Origin: Alcaligenaceae bacterium
GTDB taxonomy: Bacteria; Pseudomonadota; Gammaproteobacteria; Burkholderiales; Burkholderiaceae_B
Assembly (NCBI GenBank): GCA_013416485.1
Contig: JACCEO010000001.1
Coordinates: forward strand, 359,169-423,168
Direction of reading: 5' to 3'
Length of the DNA stretch: 64,000 bases
Numbering within the stretch: position 1 is the first letter of the stretch; every line of letters starts with the position of its first letter. Shown here one piece after another: positions 8,500 through 16,646 of the stretch. The notes beneath the pieces are model-generated. The model was not told where the DNA came from. It was given only the letters and a program-made list of their open reading frames with translations, and searched no databases. Made by a program: the position numbers and the translations under genes.

Positions 8500-9003
8500 G
8501 GATTCCTATTCTTGTTAATTTGTTTACATAAGAGGTGAAATTAGTGCCAGTTCTATTGCTGCGATTGTCTTTTTTATAATTTGTCTTGCATTTCCGTATT
8601 CTTTAATAATTATTTGTTACATGTGGTGCAGTCTACCCCCATTCTCCATTCCCGCACATGGGCAGTAACCCGGTTGCATGAGGGGGGGTGGTGCGGCATC
8701 GGTTACATCGTGCTTGCACCGGGTTGGTCACTGCTTGGTGCTTCCCTATACGCTTTGAGGTGGGAGTGATCGATTCTGAAAATGGGCGTAGAAATGCTCT
8801 CATAGGGTGGGTGTGTGGTTGCGTTGCGATATGTCTGGGTCTGATAATACGAATCTATCTAGGTATTTAGTCAAGATCGAAGATGTTTACGAAGCGGTGC
8901 GTAGATATGATTTCAATGTATCGAAGATAATTAGCATTGTTCTTTTTTGAAGACCCTTGTTTTTCCTATGTAAAATGGAAAAAATCGAAGTTTTACATAT
9001 TGA
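8500..9003. other. Intergenic region between the two-gene module and fic
   Basis: About 500 A+T-rich bases between divergent genes. It should hold the promoter of the minus-strand module (8500-8580) and that of fic. A weak reading frame from GTG 8766 to 8870 would encode a 34-residue peptide with one hydrophobic helix (WVCGCVAICLGLIIRIYLGI); it has a purine-rich stretch upstream but no other support. An imperfect inverted repeat (CCCGGTTGCA near 8670 and TGCACCGGG near 8714) is also present. I see no RNA gene. Confidence 0.4.
8967..8999. promoter_or_regulatory. Dyad operator candidate in front of fic
   Basis: Perfect 9-bp arms TATGTAAAA (8967-8975) and TTTTACATA (8991-8999) are separated by 15 bases. 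The right arm ends 4 bases before the TTG start of fic. The Fic protein has a winged-helix-like C-terminus, so autorepression through this site is plausible but unproven. Confidence 0.45.
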
Positions 9004-10185
9004 TTGGCGCAGAAAGTTAAACCCATGCCTGAATTTACTCATCACGACCTTCGCTTGTTAAACCCTTCGTTTAACTCACCGCTTGTGGACACTCTAGAAG
9101 AGCTGAGCTATTTGCGACGTTTGGCTATGGGCGGCACTACTCCGGCACCAATTTTTTTCCAATTAAAAGAAATTTTTCATATTCTGGAAAGCCTTGGGTC
9201 AGCTCGCATAGAAGGAAATCACACCACGCTGTCCGACTATGTTGAGCATAAAATTCGCGCAGACGGAGATGGGGAGATTGATCAGCTCAAAGAGATTGCG
9301 AATATTGAAGCTGCAATGGACTATGTTGAAGAGACGGTCAAGCCAGGAGAGCTACTAACGGAACACTTCATTCGTGAGCTTCACGCGCTCACTGTTAAGG
9401 ATTTAGATCGAGAGGGCGACCGTAACCCCGGGGCATACCGTACCACTCAAGTGTTAATTGCTCAATCTAAGCACTTGCCACCAGAAGCTTTCAATGTTGG
9501 CCAGTATATGCAAGAGCTTGTCAGGTTTGTGAACCAAGAAGATCCACGAAAATACGACTTGATGAAAGTTGCATTGGCCCACCATCGCTTTGGTTGGATA
9601 CACCCGTTTAGCAATGGTAATGGACGGGTTGTGCGGTTATTGACCTATGCATTAATGATCAAGTACGGGTTTAATGTTCAGGCTGGAGGTAGGCTTCTAA
9701 ACCCAACTGCAGTGTTTTGCAATGATCGTGATAAATACTATGAAATGCTTGGCGTTGCTGACACAGGAACTGACGATGGATTGGAACGATGGTGCGCCTA
9801 TGTTTTAACCGGGGTTCTGGTTGAGCTAAAGAAGGTTGACCAACTAACTGATTTTTCCTATTTACTCCCAAAAATTCTTGTTCCAGCGATCCATTATTCT
9901 GTGGAGCGAAAGCTGATAACCAGCCTTGAGGAGCAGGTATTGATGTTGGCATTGAGGGCACCAGGTGGTGCGGTGAAGTCGGGTGATTTAGCGGAAGCAA
10001 TGCCCGACTTGTCGGTTTCCCAGCGAACGCGAAGAATTGCGAAGCTCGTGGAGGCCCGTATGTTAGTTCCCACAGGTCCAAAATCGCGTATCTACACTGC
10101 GGGGTTTGCCAATAGCTATCTTGTCAGGGGAATAATGCGCCTTCTGACTGACGAAGGTTTTATTTCGAATAAGCTAATTGGTTAA
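9004..10185 (+). CDS. Fic family protein (class II, autoinhibited) with C-terminal winged helix
   Basis: Fic enzymes transfer AMP or another phosphate-containing group to protein hydroxyls. The active-site motif [12 protein letters not shown] is complete at residues 200-211. The inhibitory motif (S/T)xxxE(G/N) is SARIEG at 66-71, upstream of the Fic core, as in class II enzymes that restrain themselves. The last 100 residues or so ([11 protein letters not shown] onward) look like a winged-helix DNA-binding domain. With 393 residues it is a typical stand-alone Fic-wHTH protein. The frame opens at TTG 9004; ATG 9025 with an AGAAAG upstream is an equally good start. No separate antitoxin gene is visible. 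The targets are unknown. Confidence 0.9.
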   Translation: MAQKVKPMPEFTHHDLRLLNPSFNSPLVDTLEELSYLRRLAMGGTTPAPIFFQLKEIFHILESLGSARIEGNHTTLSDYVEHKIRADGDGEIDQLKEIANIEAAMDYVEETVKPGELLTEHFIRELHALTVKDLDREGDRNPGAYRTTQVLIAQSKHLPPEAFNVGQYMQELVRFVNQEDPRKYDLMKVALAHHRFGWIHPFSNGNGRVVRLLTYALMIKYGFNVQAGGRLLNPTAVFCNDRDKYYEMLGVADTGTDDGLERWCAYVLTGVLVELKKVDQLTDFSYLLPKILVPAIHYSVERKLITSLEEQVLMLALRAPGGAVKSGDLAEAMPDLSVSQRTRRIAKLVEARMLVPTGPKSRIYTAGFANSYLVRGIMRLLTDEGFISNKLIG

Positions 10186-10248
10186 GGCTGAGCAATACAA
10201 ACCCTCCAGAAGGGATGGCACCTTTAGTGATGGCCAGCACTCGAGTCC

Positions 10249-10270
10249 AGGGGGTACATTTGGGGGTATA
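10249..10270 (+). repeat. Tandem GGGGGTA-type motifs at the right island end
   Basis: AGGGGGTACA and TGGGGGTATA lie 2 bases apart, inverse to the copy at 6921-6930. Possible integrase arm sites of the decayed island. Confidence 0.35.
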
Positions 10271-10330
10271 TTTTTATTGTAAAAATTCTATAGCTAGTAT
10301 TTATGCGGCTTATAGGCAGCAGTTAGGCGT

Positions 10331-10345
10331 CTGCAGGAGACGCCA
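10331..10345 (+). repeat. attR-like direct repeat
   Basis: An exact copy of the last 15 bases of tRNA-Arg (CTGCAGGAGACGCCA). It marks the right end of the island, 15 bases before the stop codon of the racemase-like gene. Confidence 0.85.
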
Positions 10346-10359
10346 TTGCACAGTCAAGA

Positions 10360-11415
10360 TTAAATAGGTTGGGCTCGCGGGGCACAAGCCGGTAGTTTGG
10401 TTCCATTGACTCCCGTCACAAACGCATTTCTGGCTTGGTTGTGTGGGTGATCAGGCGCTTCGCTTATCGATAGCACGGGCGAAACACACGCATCTTTGGG
10501 GTCAAATATTTCAGCCCATTCAGCTCGGCTACGGGTTAAGAACTGTGTGGAAAATACTTGACGTAAGGCGTCCCAATGGGTTTGGTCGTGTCGATCAGGC
10601 AGGGTCTGTGGATCCAGTTCCAAGCCAATTAGTAGCTCATCATAAAATTGCTGTTCGATGGCACCCACAGCCATGAAACCGCCGCAGCGAGTTTGGTACA
10701 CGCTGTACCAGGGCGATCCCCCGTCCAGCATATTGCTACCGCGCTTATCTACCCACTGACCAATGCCAAGGCGTTCATAGGCCAGCCCCATTTGGCGTGC
10801 TGCGCCGTCTATCATGGCGATATCAAGCACGGACCCTTGCCCGGTGGCACGTGCTTTTAGTAATCCGCCCAATATGCCGATCAACATAAATGCACCGCCT
10901 CCGCCGTAGTCGCCCACCAGATTAAGGGGAATAGTGGGGGGGCCGTCTTTGGGGCCTATGGCATGTAGCGCACCGGATAGTGCAATGTAGTTGATATCGT
11001 GACCAGCCCTAAGTGCTAAGGGGCCTTCTTGTCCCCAGCCAGTGACGCGTGCGTAGACTAGTGCAGGATGAACTTTTGCACACTGTGCGGGGGATAATCC
11101 CAGACGCTCCATGACTCCTGGGCGCATGCCTTCAATTAAGACATCGTGCTCTTGCACAAGTTTTAGCGCCAGTTCACGGTCAGCCTGACTTTTTAAATCT
11201 AAAAATACATCATGACGGCCGCGTTCGCTCATGGCGTCAGCAGGTTTGCTAGACTGGTTTGTATCCTGTGCGACAGGAGGGCGACAGATTCGGGTTACTG
11301 TGGCTCCTAGGTCAACTAATAAGCTCACGCCCCAAGGTACAGGTCCAATGGCCGAGAACTCGAGTATTTTGACGCCGCTCAGTAAGTCGGAACCGTTAAA
11401 TGCAGTGTTGGCCAT
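10360..11415 (-). CDS. Alpha-methylacyl-CoA racemase-like protein (CaiB/BaiF family)
   Basis: A 351-residue CaiB/BaiF-family protein. Unlike its neighbours, it carries the racemase signatures: AGHDINYIALSG with His139, PLNLVGDYGGGG with Asp169, and VGAIEQQFY with a conserved Glu. These correspond by eye to the catalytic His, Asp and Glu of mycobacterial MCR and mammalian AMACR, which epimerise 2-methylacyl-CoA esters. Its ATG shares one base with the stop of the upstream CoA-transferase, so it is translationally coupled as the last gene of a four-gene minus-strand operon. The short C-terminal tail runs almost to the island attachment repeat. Confidence 0.82.
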   Translation of the reverse strand: MANTAFNGSDLLSGVKILEFSAIGPVPWGVSLLVDLGATVTRICRPPVAQDTNQSSKPADAMSERGRHDVFLDLKSQADRELALKLVQEHDVLIEGMRPGVMERLGLSPAQCAKVHPALVYARVTGWGQEGPLALRAGHDINYIALSGALHAIGPKDGPPTIPLNLVGDYGGGGAFMLIGILGGLLKARATGQGSVLDIAMIDGAARQMGLAYERLGIGQWVDKRGSNMLDGGSPWYSVYQTRCGGFMAVGAIEQQFYDELLIGLELDPQTLPDRHDQTHWDALRQVFSTQFLTRSRAEWAEIFDPKDACVSPVLSISEAPDHPHNQARNAFVTGVNGTKLPACAPRAQPI

Positions 11416-12617
11416 TAGATGATTCCTTCATCTTTTAAATGTTGGTATTCGTCTTCGCTGAACCCCATTTGCTCAAGGTAAACAACATCATTGTGTTGCC
11501 CTATGCTGGGTGCTGCTTGTACGTTAGGGGTAGGTATATTGCTAAAGCGTGGAACCACACCTTGCATTTTGATTGGGCCTAAGGTTGGGTGTTCAACCGA
11601 GATAATGTTTTCCCGTGCCTGGTACTGTGGGTGGTTGACGATGTCTTCTATGGTCATGACTTTTGAATAAGGCACGCCTGCATCATCCAGTGCGTCGGTC
11701 AATGCATCTATGGGGGTACTGATAACCCATTGGGCAACAATGGCATTTAACTCGTCAATTCGGGCCCAGCGATTAGAGTGACCTTGCAAGTCCGGGTCGT
11801 CCAGTAAGTCTGGGCGGTTCATCGCAGTACATAAGCGTTTGAAGATGGCGTCGCCTGAACAGGTCAAGACGATATAGCCGCCATCTTGCGTTTCAAAGTT
11901 ATTGCCGGGGGCTGCGCCAAAATGCACGTTGCCCGTGCGTGCGCGTATGGTGCCCAGCTGATCGTATGCAGTGGTCATGGCTTCACTGACTCGAAACATG
12001 GACTCATATAAGGCCAGATCAATGTGCTGGCCTTTGCCACCATTCACGTCACGGTGGTACAGGGCGGTCATGACGGAAAATGCCCCTAATATGGCGGTTG
12101 TGTAATCTGCCAAAGAAATACCTATGCGTACAGGTGGGCGGTCTGGAAAGCCCGTTATACCCATAATGCCGCTAAATGCCAGCCCCATTCTGTCATAGCC
12201 AGCCCGATTCGATAGCGGACCCGTTTGACCAAAGCCAGACACGCTAAGCATGACTAAGCGAGGGTTGATTTTGGTCAATGATTCGTAATCTATACCCCAT
12301 TTTTCCAAGGTGCCGGGACGAAAGTTCTCCAGTACCACATCGGCGTCTTGCACTAGACGTTTTAATACCTCTTGGCCTTGAGGGGTACGCAAGTTAAGCG
12401 TGATGGACTTTTTGTTGCGTGCATCTACGTTCCACCACAGGCTTTCGTTACCGACCTTAGGGTCTAGGTCTCTAAGCGTATCTCCTACTTTGGGTTGTTC
12501 TACCTTGATGACATAGGCACCGAAGTCAGCCATAAGAGTGCCAGCTACCGGTGCGGCAACCATAGTGCCTATGTCAATAACTCGTAATTTGCCCAACATA
12601 GTTTGTTCTATAGACAT
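11415..12617 (-). CDS. CaiB/BaiF family CoA-transferase (class III)
   Basis: The class III CoA-transferase fold is evident from the start (VIDIGTMVAAPVAGTLMADF), with KKSITLNLRTPQG, VLENFRPGTLEKWG and GFGQTGP. Asp142 in AGYDRMGLAFSG sits at the position of the catalytic aspartate of formyl-CoA transferase. At 400 residues it has the normal family length. The frame is open to 12740, but the ATG at 12617 is preferred: the longer form would overlap the upstream crotonase by 92 bases with unconserved sequence. Acyl donor and acceptor are unknown. It is the third gene of the minus-strand operon. Confidence 0.88.
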   Translation of the reverse strand: MSIEQTMLGKLRVIDIGTMVAAPVAGTLMADFGAYVIKVEQPKVGDTLRDLDPKVGNESLWWNVDARNKKSITLNLRTPQGQEVLKRLVQDADVVLENFRPGTLEKWGIDYESLTKINPRLVMLSVSGFGQTGPLSNRAGYDRMGLAFSGIMGITGFPDRPPVRIGISLADYTTAILGAFSVMTALYHRDVNGGKGQHIDLALYESMFRVSEAMTTAYDQLGTIRARTGNVHFGAAPGNNFETQDGGYIVLTCSGDAIFKRLCTAMNRPDLLDDPDLQGHSNRWARIDELNAIVAQWVISTPIDALTDALDDAGVPYSKVMTIEDIVNHPQYQARENIISVEHPTLGPIKMQGVVPRFSNIPTPNVQAAPSIGQHNDVVYLEQMGFSEDEYQHLKDEGII

Positions 12618-12648
12618 GCGATGACCTTTTTGTGTAAGGCGCGTTACG

Positions 12649-13389
12649 CTACTTGTTGTGGAAAGTCGGTTTGCGTTTTTCTTTGAAGGCAGACACACCT
12701 TCTTGAAAGTCGGCGCTGTTCTCGATGTCGACCAAATCAATGCGTGTGCGTATATACGACTCGGCAGGGCTTTCCGGTATCAACATCGTGATGTGCTTTT
12801 TCAAGGTGTGCAGAACTTTAGGGGCTAGCTCTGCCATAGAGGCTGCTATTTCCAGCGCTTTCGTTACATGCTGGCCATCAGGAACTACACGGTTCACTAA
12901 GCCCATTTCGTAGGCTCGTTGTGCGCTAACAGGCTGCCCCCACAAGATGATTTCCATTGCTGCCTTATGAGGGATGCGTCCAGCCAGGCCGGCGATCATG
13001 CCTTGTGTTAAGCCCAGTTTTCCTTCGGGATAGCTAAACCGTGTGTTTTCAGCAGCGACGGCCAGATCACTCATCATGGTGATGACCAAGCCGCCGCCTA
13101 TACACCAGCCACTTACCGCTGCAATTATTGGTTTAAGGGTAGTAATACCAAAGCCTGGTAAACAGCGCCATAATTCTGGCATGTCATTGATATCTGCTCC
13201 AGCCGAAAAGGCCTCTGTGCCGGCACCGGTAATTACTGCAACGCGCTGTGACTCGGACTCATCAAACGCTTTAAAAGCATCTTGTAAGTCAATTGCTGTT
13301 TGGGCACTTAGTGCGTTGCGCTTGCTTGGGCGGTTGATGGTGAACAGCGTGACCCCATTTTCAAAATTCTCAACGGTAATGGTTTGCAT
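12649..13389 (-). CDS. Enoyl-CoA hydratase/isomerase family protein (crotonase)
   Basis: A 246-residue crotonase. The oxyanion-hole segments FSAGADIND (about 61-69) and SGWCIGGG (about 93-100) are present. The position of the first hydratase glutamate is occupied by Val102 (GGGLVITMMSD), while the second acid is kept as Glu122 in YPEGKLG. That pattern is closer to enoyl-CoA isomerases, or to specialised crotonases, than to classical hydratases. It follows the next crotonase by 11 bases and is the second gene of the operon. The substrate is unknown. Confidence 0.86.
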   Translation of the reverse strand: MQTITVENFENGVTLFTINRPSKRNALSAQTAIDLQDAFKAFDESESQRVAVITGAGTEAFSAGADINDMPELWRCLPGFGITTLKPIIAAVSGWCIGGGLVITMMSDLAVAAENTRFSYPEGKLGLTQGMIAGLAGRIPHKAAMEIILWGQPVSAQRAYEMGLVNRVVPDGQHVTKALEIAASMAELAPKVLHTLKKHITMLIPESPAESYIRTRIDLVDIENSADFQEGVSAFKEKRKPTFHNK

Positions 13390-13400
13390 GTGTTTTTCCC

Positions 13401-14156
13401 TTATTTGCCCAGGTACACAGGGGCGCGTTTTTCACGGAAGGCGGCGAAACCTTCTTTCATATCGTGACTAGCCTCCAGTTTGCGTAGATCAAACAGAGTT
13501 CTAGCCATTGTTTCAGAGGGGCCACGGTTGACCACTTCGTCGTAGATAAAGCGCTTGAGTGTGCGGTGAACTAATGGGGCCATAGTGGTTAGTTCTTCTG
13601 CCATAGCAATGGCTGTTTTGAGCTGATCACCTACGGGAACCACATCGGTGACGAATCCCAGTTGATGCGCTCGTTGAGCGTCCAGTATGCGGCAAAGCAG
13701 TATCACTTCCATCGCGACATGATGGGGTAAGCGTGCGGCCAGACCAGCAATGAGCCCACCCGTAAAGCCCACCTTGGCTTCAGGGTAGTAGAACTTGGCA
13801 GATGTCGACGCGACAATCATATCCGCCATCATGGCCATGACTAAAGCACCACCAATACACCAGCCGCTAACAGCCGCAATGACGGGTTTGTCTGTTTGGG
13901 CACCCACATTAAGTACACCGCGCCATAGTTCAGTTGGGAAGTCATGTAAATCGGCGCCAGCGGAAAAGGCATCGTCGCCTGCACCCGTTAGAACAGCGAC
14001 CATACGTGTGTCGTCTTGGTCAAACTCAATGAATGCTTGTTGTAGTTCCAAGGCGAGGGTGTGGTTTAGGGCGTTTCTTTTTTCTGGGCGATTCATCGTG
14101 ATGACAGTGACGCCAGAGGGTTGATTGTCAACGAGGACGTGATGGTATTTGGACAT
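13401..14156 (-). CDS. Enoyl-CoA hydratase/isomerase family protein (crotonase), first gene of operon
   Basis: A 251-residue crotonase with FSAGADLHDF and the SGWCIGGALVMAMM oxyanion segment. Val106 replaces the first catalytic glutamate; Glu126 (YPEAKVG) is retained. It is a clear paralogue of the crotonase at 33684-34436, sharing the N-terminal MSKY, EFDQDD and HHVAMEVILLCR blocks, so the two may handle related CoA esters. An AGGAGA ribosome site precedes the ATG. It starts the minus-strand operon with the second crotonase, the CoA-transferase and the racemase-like gene, divergent from a Bug-protein gene. Confidence 0.87.
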   Translation of the reverse strand: MSKYHHVLVDNQPSGVTVITMNRPEKRNALNHTLALELQQAFIEFDQDDTRMVAVLTGAGDDAFSAGADLHDFPTELWRGVLNVGAQTDKPVIAAVSGWCIGGALVMAMMADMIVASTSAKFYYPEAKVGFTGGLIAGLAARLPHHVAMEVILLCRILDAQRAHQLGFVTDVVPVGDQLKTAIAMAEELTTMAPLVHRTLKRFIYDEVVNRGPSETMARTLFDLRKLEASHDMKEGFAAFREKRAPVYLGK

Positions 14157-14174
14157 GTTGTCTCCTGTGTTTGT

Positions 14175-14208
14175 GGTCTATATTTTTAAAAATAATAGCA
14201 TATAGACC
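14175..14208. promoter_or_regulatory. Dyad in the leader of the minus-strand crotonase operon
   Basis: GGTCTATA (14175-14182) and TATAGACC (14201-14208) form perfect 8-bp arms around an A+T-rich centre that includes TTTTTAAAAA. It lies 19-52 bases before the crotonase start and could be an operator or an mRNA hairpin. Confidence 0.4.
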
Positions 14209-14212
14209 GTCG

Positions 14213-14227
14213 TTCTATATAATAGAA
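14213..14227. promoter_or_regulatory. IclR-type operator candidate TTCTAT-N3-ATAGAA
   Basis: A 15-bp palindrome with perfect 6-base arms in the divergent intergenic region. It belongs to a set of TTC-N9-GAA and GAAC/GTTC dyads that recur before the transcription units of this region, where one IclR regulator is encoded. Confidence 0.55.
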
Positions 14228-14234
14228 ATTTATA

Positions 14235-14263
14235 TTGACAGCGGCATCGCGACGTTCTATTAT
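14235..14263 (+). promoter_or_regulatory. Sigma-70 promoter of the Bug-protein gene
   Basis: A perfect -35 box TTGACA (14235-14240), a 17-base spacer and a -10 box TATTAT (14258-14263). The -10 lies inside a GTTCTATTAT element related to the operator set. Confidence 0.7.
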
Positions 14264-14279
14264 TTTCCGAAAAACCAAA

Positions 14280-14290
14280 GAACGTAGTTC
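14280..14290. promoter_or_regulatory. Operator candidate GAAC-GTA-GTTC
   Basis: A perfect 4-base-arm palindrome located about 17 bases after the -10 box of the Bug-gene promoter; a further TAGAACG half site follows at 14298-14304. The position would suit repression. Confidence 0.5.
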
Positions 14291-14319
14291 CTTTATTTAG
14301 AACGCTCAGGAGACACAAT

Positions 14320-15306
14320 ATGAAACGCAGCACATTTAGTACCGTAGTCAAAGGGGCACTAAGCGCTATTGCTTTGTGCAGTACGCTAGGTTTTACCGCG
14401 CATGCCGCGTATCCAGAAAAAGCAATTGAACTTGTTGTTCCTTTCCCACCCGGAGGTACCGCAGATAGCAGTGCACGTGCTTTAGCAAAAGACATGGGTG
14501 AACTTCTTGGTCAACCTATCGTTGTCGTTAACCAAGGGGGGGCAGGTACCTTAATTGGTACCAATGCTGTTGCTAGGGCCAAGCCCGATGGCTACACCTT
14601 GCTCTGGATGACGATTCCTTTTTCCATCAATCACACCTTGTATCCAGACCGCTCTTACGACACATTCAAAAGCTTTCAGCCCATTATTGATGTCGTGTCA
14701 GTCCCCTTGGTGCTTACGGTCAATGTGAAGACGCCGGTTCATAATGTGGATGAATTCATAAAATGGGCAAAAAGCGATAGTGCACCGTTGCGCTTTGGTT
14801 CATCAGGTAATGGTGGGTCTACTCACCTTGCACCCGTGATGCTGGGTAGTATGGCTAATGTGGAGTTCACGCATGTTCCTTACAAAGGCAGTGCTCCTTC
14901 CATGCAAGATTTAATGGGTGGGCAAACCGACTTCATTATGGATACGGCATTTTTAGTGACCCCACAAGCCCAAGAGGGTGGACGCTTACGTATCTTGGCT
15001 CAGTCCGGCAGTCAGCGTTCTAGTTTCTTGCCAGATGTTCCTACATTACAAGAGTCCGGTTTCGATGGCTACGAGGTCACATCGTGGTTCTCTATGGCTG
15101 CACCAGCAGGCATTCCTCAAGAAGCCCTTGCAAAATTGAATCAAGCAGCCAACGATGCGCTAAAAGGCCCTGCGTTAAATCAGTTGTTAACCAGCCAAGG
15201 CCTGACCGTTGTAGGCGGAACCGTGGAAGCCTCAGAGAAACACTTAGCTGCCGAGGTAGAAAAATGGGCAAAAGCCATTAAAGAGTCTGGCGCTACCGCC
15301 AACTAG
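14320..15306 (+). CDS. Bug-family (TctC) tripartite tricarboxylate-type solute-binding protein
   Basis: A 328-residue periplasmic binding protein with a Sec signal peptide that ends at AHA (residue 29 or so). The mature start AYPEKAIELVVPFPPGG is the Bug-family hallmark, followed by VNQGGAGTLIGTNAVARAKPDGYT and the FTHVPYKGSAPSMQDLMGGQ segment. Such proteins bind small carboxylates or amides for TctAB permeases, but no TctA or TctB gene is nearby, as is common in Alcaligenaceae. It lies alone between the divergent crotonase operon and a terminator. The ligand is probably the substrate, or an intermediate, of the surrounding pathway. Confidence 0.9.
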   Translation: MKRSTFSTVVKGALSAIALCSTLGFTAHAAYPEKAIELVVPFPPGGTADSSARALAKDMGELLGQPIVVVNQGGAGTLIGTNAVARAKPDGYTLLWMTIPFSINHTLYPDRSYDTFKSFQPIIDVVSVPLVLTVNVKTPVHNVDEFIKWAKSDSAPLRFGSSGNGGSTHLAPVMLGSMANVEFTHVPYKGSAPSMQDLMGGQTDFIMDTAFLVTPQAQEGGRLRILAQSGSQRSSFLPDVPTLQESGFDGYEVTSWFSMAAPAGIPQEALAKLNQAANDALKGPALNQLLTSQGLTVVGGTVEASEKHLAAEVEKWAKAIKESGATAN

Positions 15307-15332
15307 ATCGGCTGTACCTATGCGGTAAAAAG

Positions 15333-15356
15333 CGCGGCCTAGGGCCGCGTTTTTTA
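15333..15356 (+). terminator. Rho-independent terminator after the Bug gene
   Basis: CGCGGCC and GGCCGCG form a 7-bp G+C-rich stem with a 3-base loop, followed by six or more T. Confidence 0.88.
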
Positions 15357-15527
15357 TGGTGCAGCAATAGTGGGGTGGTTGTTACGTATGTACAGAAACA
15401 CATCAAAAGATACGCTAGGACATGGACCGGTGGCATAAACGCGATTAAGCGATTTAGGTAAAAACGGATAAGTGTGAAAATTTTCCCATTTTCCGATATG
15501 ATGACGATATTGTTAATTTGAAATGCT

Positions 15528-15544
15528 GTTCTGAATTACAGAAC
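15528..15544. promoter_or_regulatory. Operator candidate GTTCTG-N5-CAGAAC
   Basis: A perfect 6-bp palindrome 68 bases before the reductase start. It shares the TTC-N9-GAA spacing with the site at 14213-14227. Confidence 0.55.
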
Positions 15545-15611
15545 GTGATGTTTCTTTAAAATAAAACGCGAGACCAACGCGTTCTTGATAAACACTTAAA
15601 AGGAGTTCCCA

Positions 15612-16598
15612 TTGTTCAACGCACTTGTCATTGAGAAAGACGAACAGGGTTATCGTTCAGGGGTGCAGTCGGTAGACGAAAGCCGCTTGCCTGAAGGCGA
15701 CGTCACGGTAAACGTACTGTATTCAACACTTAACTATAAAGACGCCTTGGCGGTCACCGGGTCCGGACCTGTTGTTCGCTCATTCCCTATGGTGCCGGGC
15801 ATCGATACTGTAGGCATCGTTGAGTCCAGTGATTCAGATCGCTTTAAACCCGGTGATACTGTGTTGCTAAATGGCTGGGGTGTGGGTGAAACCCATTGGG
15901 GTGGCCTAGCTCAGAAAGCGCGTTTTTCTTCGAAGTGGCTTATTTCTTTACCTGCCGGTATTACTCCTTTGCAAAGTATGGCAATTGGTACTGCTGGGTA
16001 CACCGCCATGCTGTGTGTAATGGCGCTGCAAAAACACGGCGTAACACCCGATCACGGCGAAATCCTGGTAACTGGCGCAGCCGGCGGTGTAGGTAGTGTG
16101 GCAATTGGTATTCTGGCCAAACTGGGCTACACCGTTGTAGGTTCTACCGGACGCCCAGAGCAGGCAGATTATCTTAAGCAACTGGGATGTACTGACGTTA
16201 TCGATCGCAACACACTAAGCGAACCTGGCCGTGCACTGGCTAAAGAAAGGTGGGCTGGCGCTGTGGATACGGTTGGAAGTCATACCTTGGCTAACGTATG
16301 TGCTGCGACTAAGTATCGTGGTGTGGTTACGGCTTGTGGCCTGGCTCAAGGCATGGATTTCCCCGCAACGGTTGCTCCTTTTATTTTGCGTGGCGTAACG
16401 CTGGTTGGTATTGACAGTGTGCAGTGCCCTGTCGCAGACCGTTTGGTGGCGTGGGAACGTTTAGCAAATGACTTTGATCTTTCAAAACTGGATCAAATCA
16501 GTACCGATGTCATCGGCTTGGAAGAAGCCATACAGAAATCCCAGGATCTATTAAGCGGCAAGGTACGTGGGCGTGTTGTGGTTGACGTTAATCGTTAA
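15612..16598 (+). CDS. AcuI/YhdH-type quinone oxidoreductase (acryloyl-CoA reductase family)
   Basis: A 328-residue zinc-free medium-chain dehydrogenase/reductase. The N-terminal TLNYKDALAVTG and FPMVPGIDTVG motifs and the Rossmann GAAGGVGSVAIG place it in the YhdH/AcuI group, which reduces acryloyl-CoA to propionyl-CoA with NADPH. The start is TTG at 15612, with AGGAG 7 bases upstream and no better ATG. It heads a plus-strand operon with a CoA-transferase and a crotonase. This suggests that the pathway passes through a short 2-enoyl-CoA. The specificity is inferred, since the family also contains other enoyl reductases. Confidence 0.86.
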   Translation: MFNALVIEKDEQGYRSGVQSVDESRLPEGDVTVNVLYSTLNYKDALAVTGSGPVVRSFPMVPGIDTVGIVESSDSDRFKPGDTVLLNGWGVGETHWGGLAQKARFSSKWLISLPAGITPLQSMAIGTAGYTAMLCVMALQKHGVTPDHGEILVTGAAGGVGSVAIGILAKLGYTVVGSTGRPEQADYLKQLGCTDVIDRNTLSEPGRALAKERWAGAVDTVGSHTLANVCAATKYRGVVTACGLAQGMDFPATVAPFILRGVTLVGIDSVQCPVADRLVAWERLANDFDLSKLDQISTDVIGLEEAIQKSQDLLSGKVRGRVVVDVNR

Positions 16599-16646
16599 TA
16601 GGGCCTATTCCCATAAGTTGGAACTTTATCTGTTTGGAGATCGGAT

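Larger units (their letters stand above)
6820..10345. mobile_element. Small integrative island in tRNA-Arg (about 3.5 kb, integrase decayed)
   Basis: The segment lies between tRNA-Arg and a perfect copy of the tRNA's last 15 bases. It starts with a relic of a P4-type integrase and carries only accessory genes: a two-gene module on the minus strand and a Fic gene on the plus strand. The stretch looks more A+T-rich than the flanks. Since only about 38 codons of integrase remain, the element is probably immobile unless helped in trans. The core metabolic genes resume directly after 10345. Confidence 0.82.
15307..15611. other. Intergenic region between the Bug gene and the reductase operon
   Basis: Contains a strong terminator at its start and an operator-like dyad near its end, annotated separately. 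The stretch between them (about 15357-15520) shows no gene; it should hold the promoter of the reductase operon, for which I see no clear consensus boxes. Confidence 0.6.

Noticed and set aside
8581..8870. Two overlapping small plus-strand frames in the gap before fic
   Set aside because: The first has no features. The second could at most encode a 34-residue hydrophobic peptide from GTG 8766; support is too weak for a gene call.
12618..12740. Upstream extension of the CoA-transferase at 11415-12617
   Set aside because: It would overlap the upstream crotonase by 92 bases and lacks family similarity; the ATG at 12617 begins the conserved sequence.
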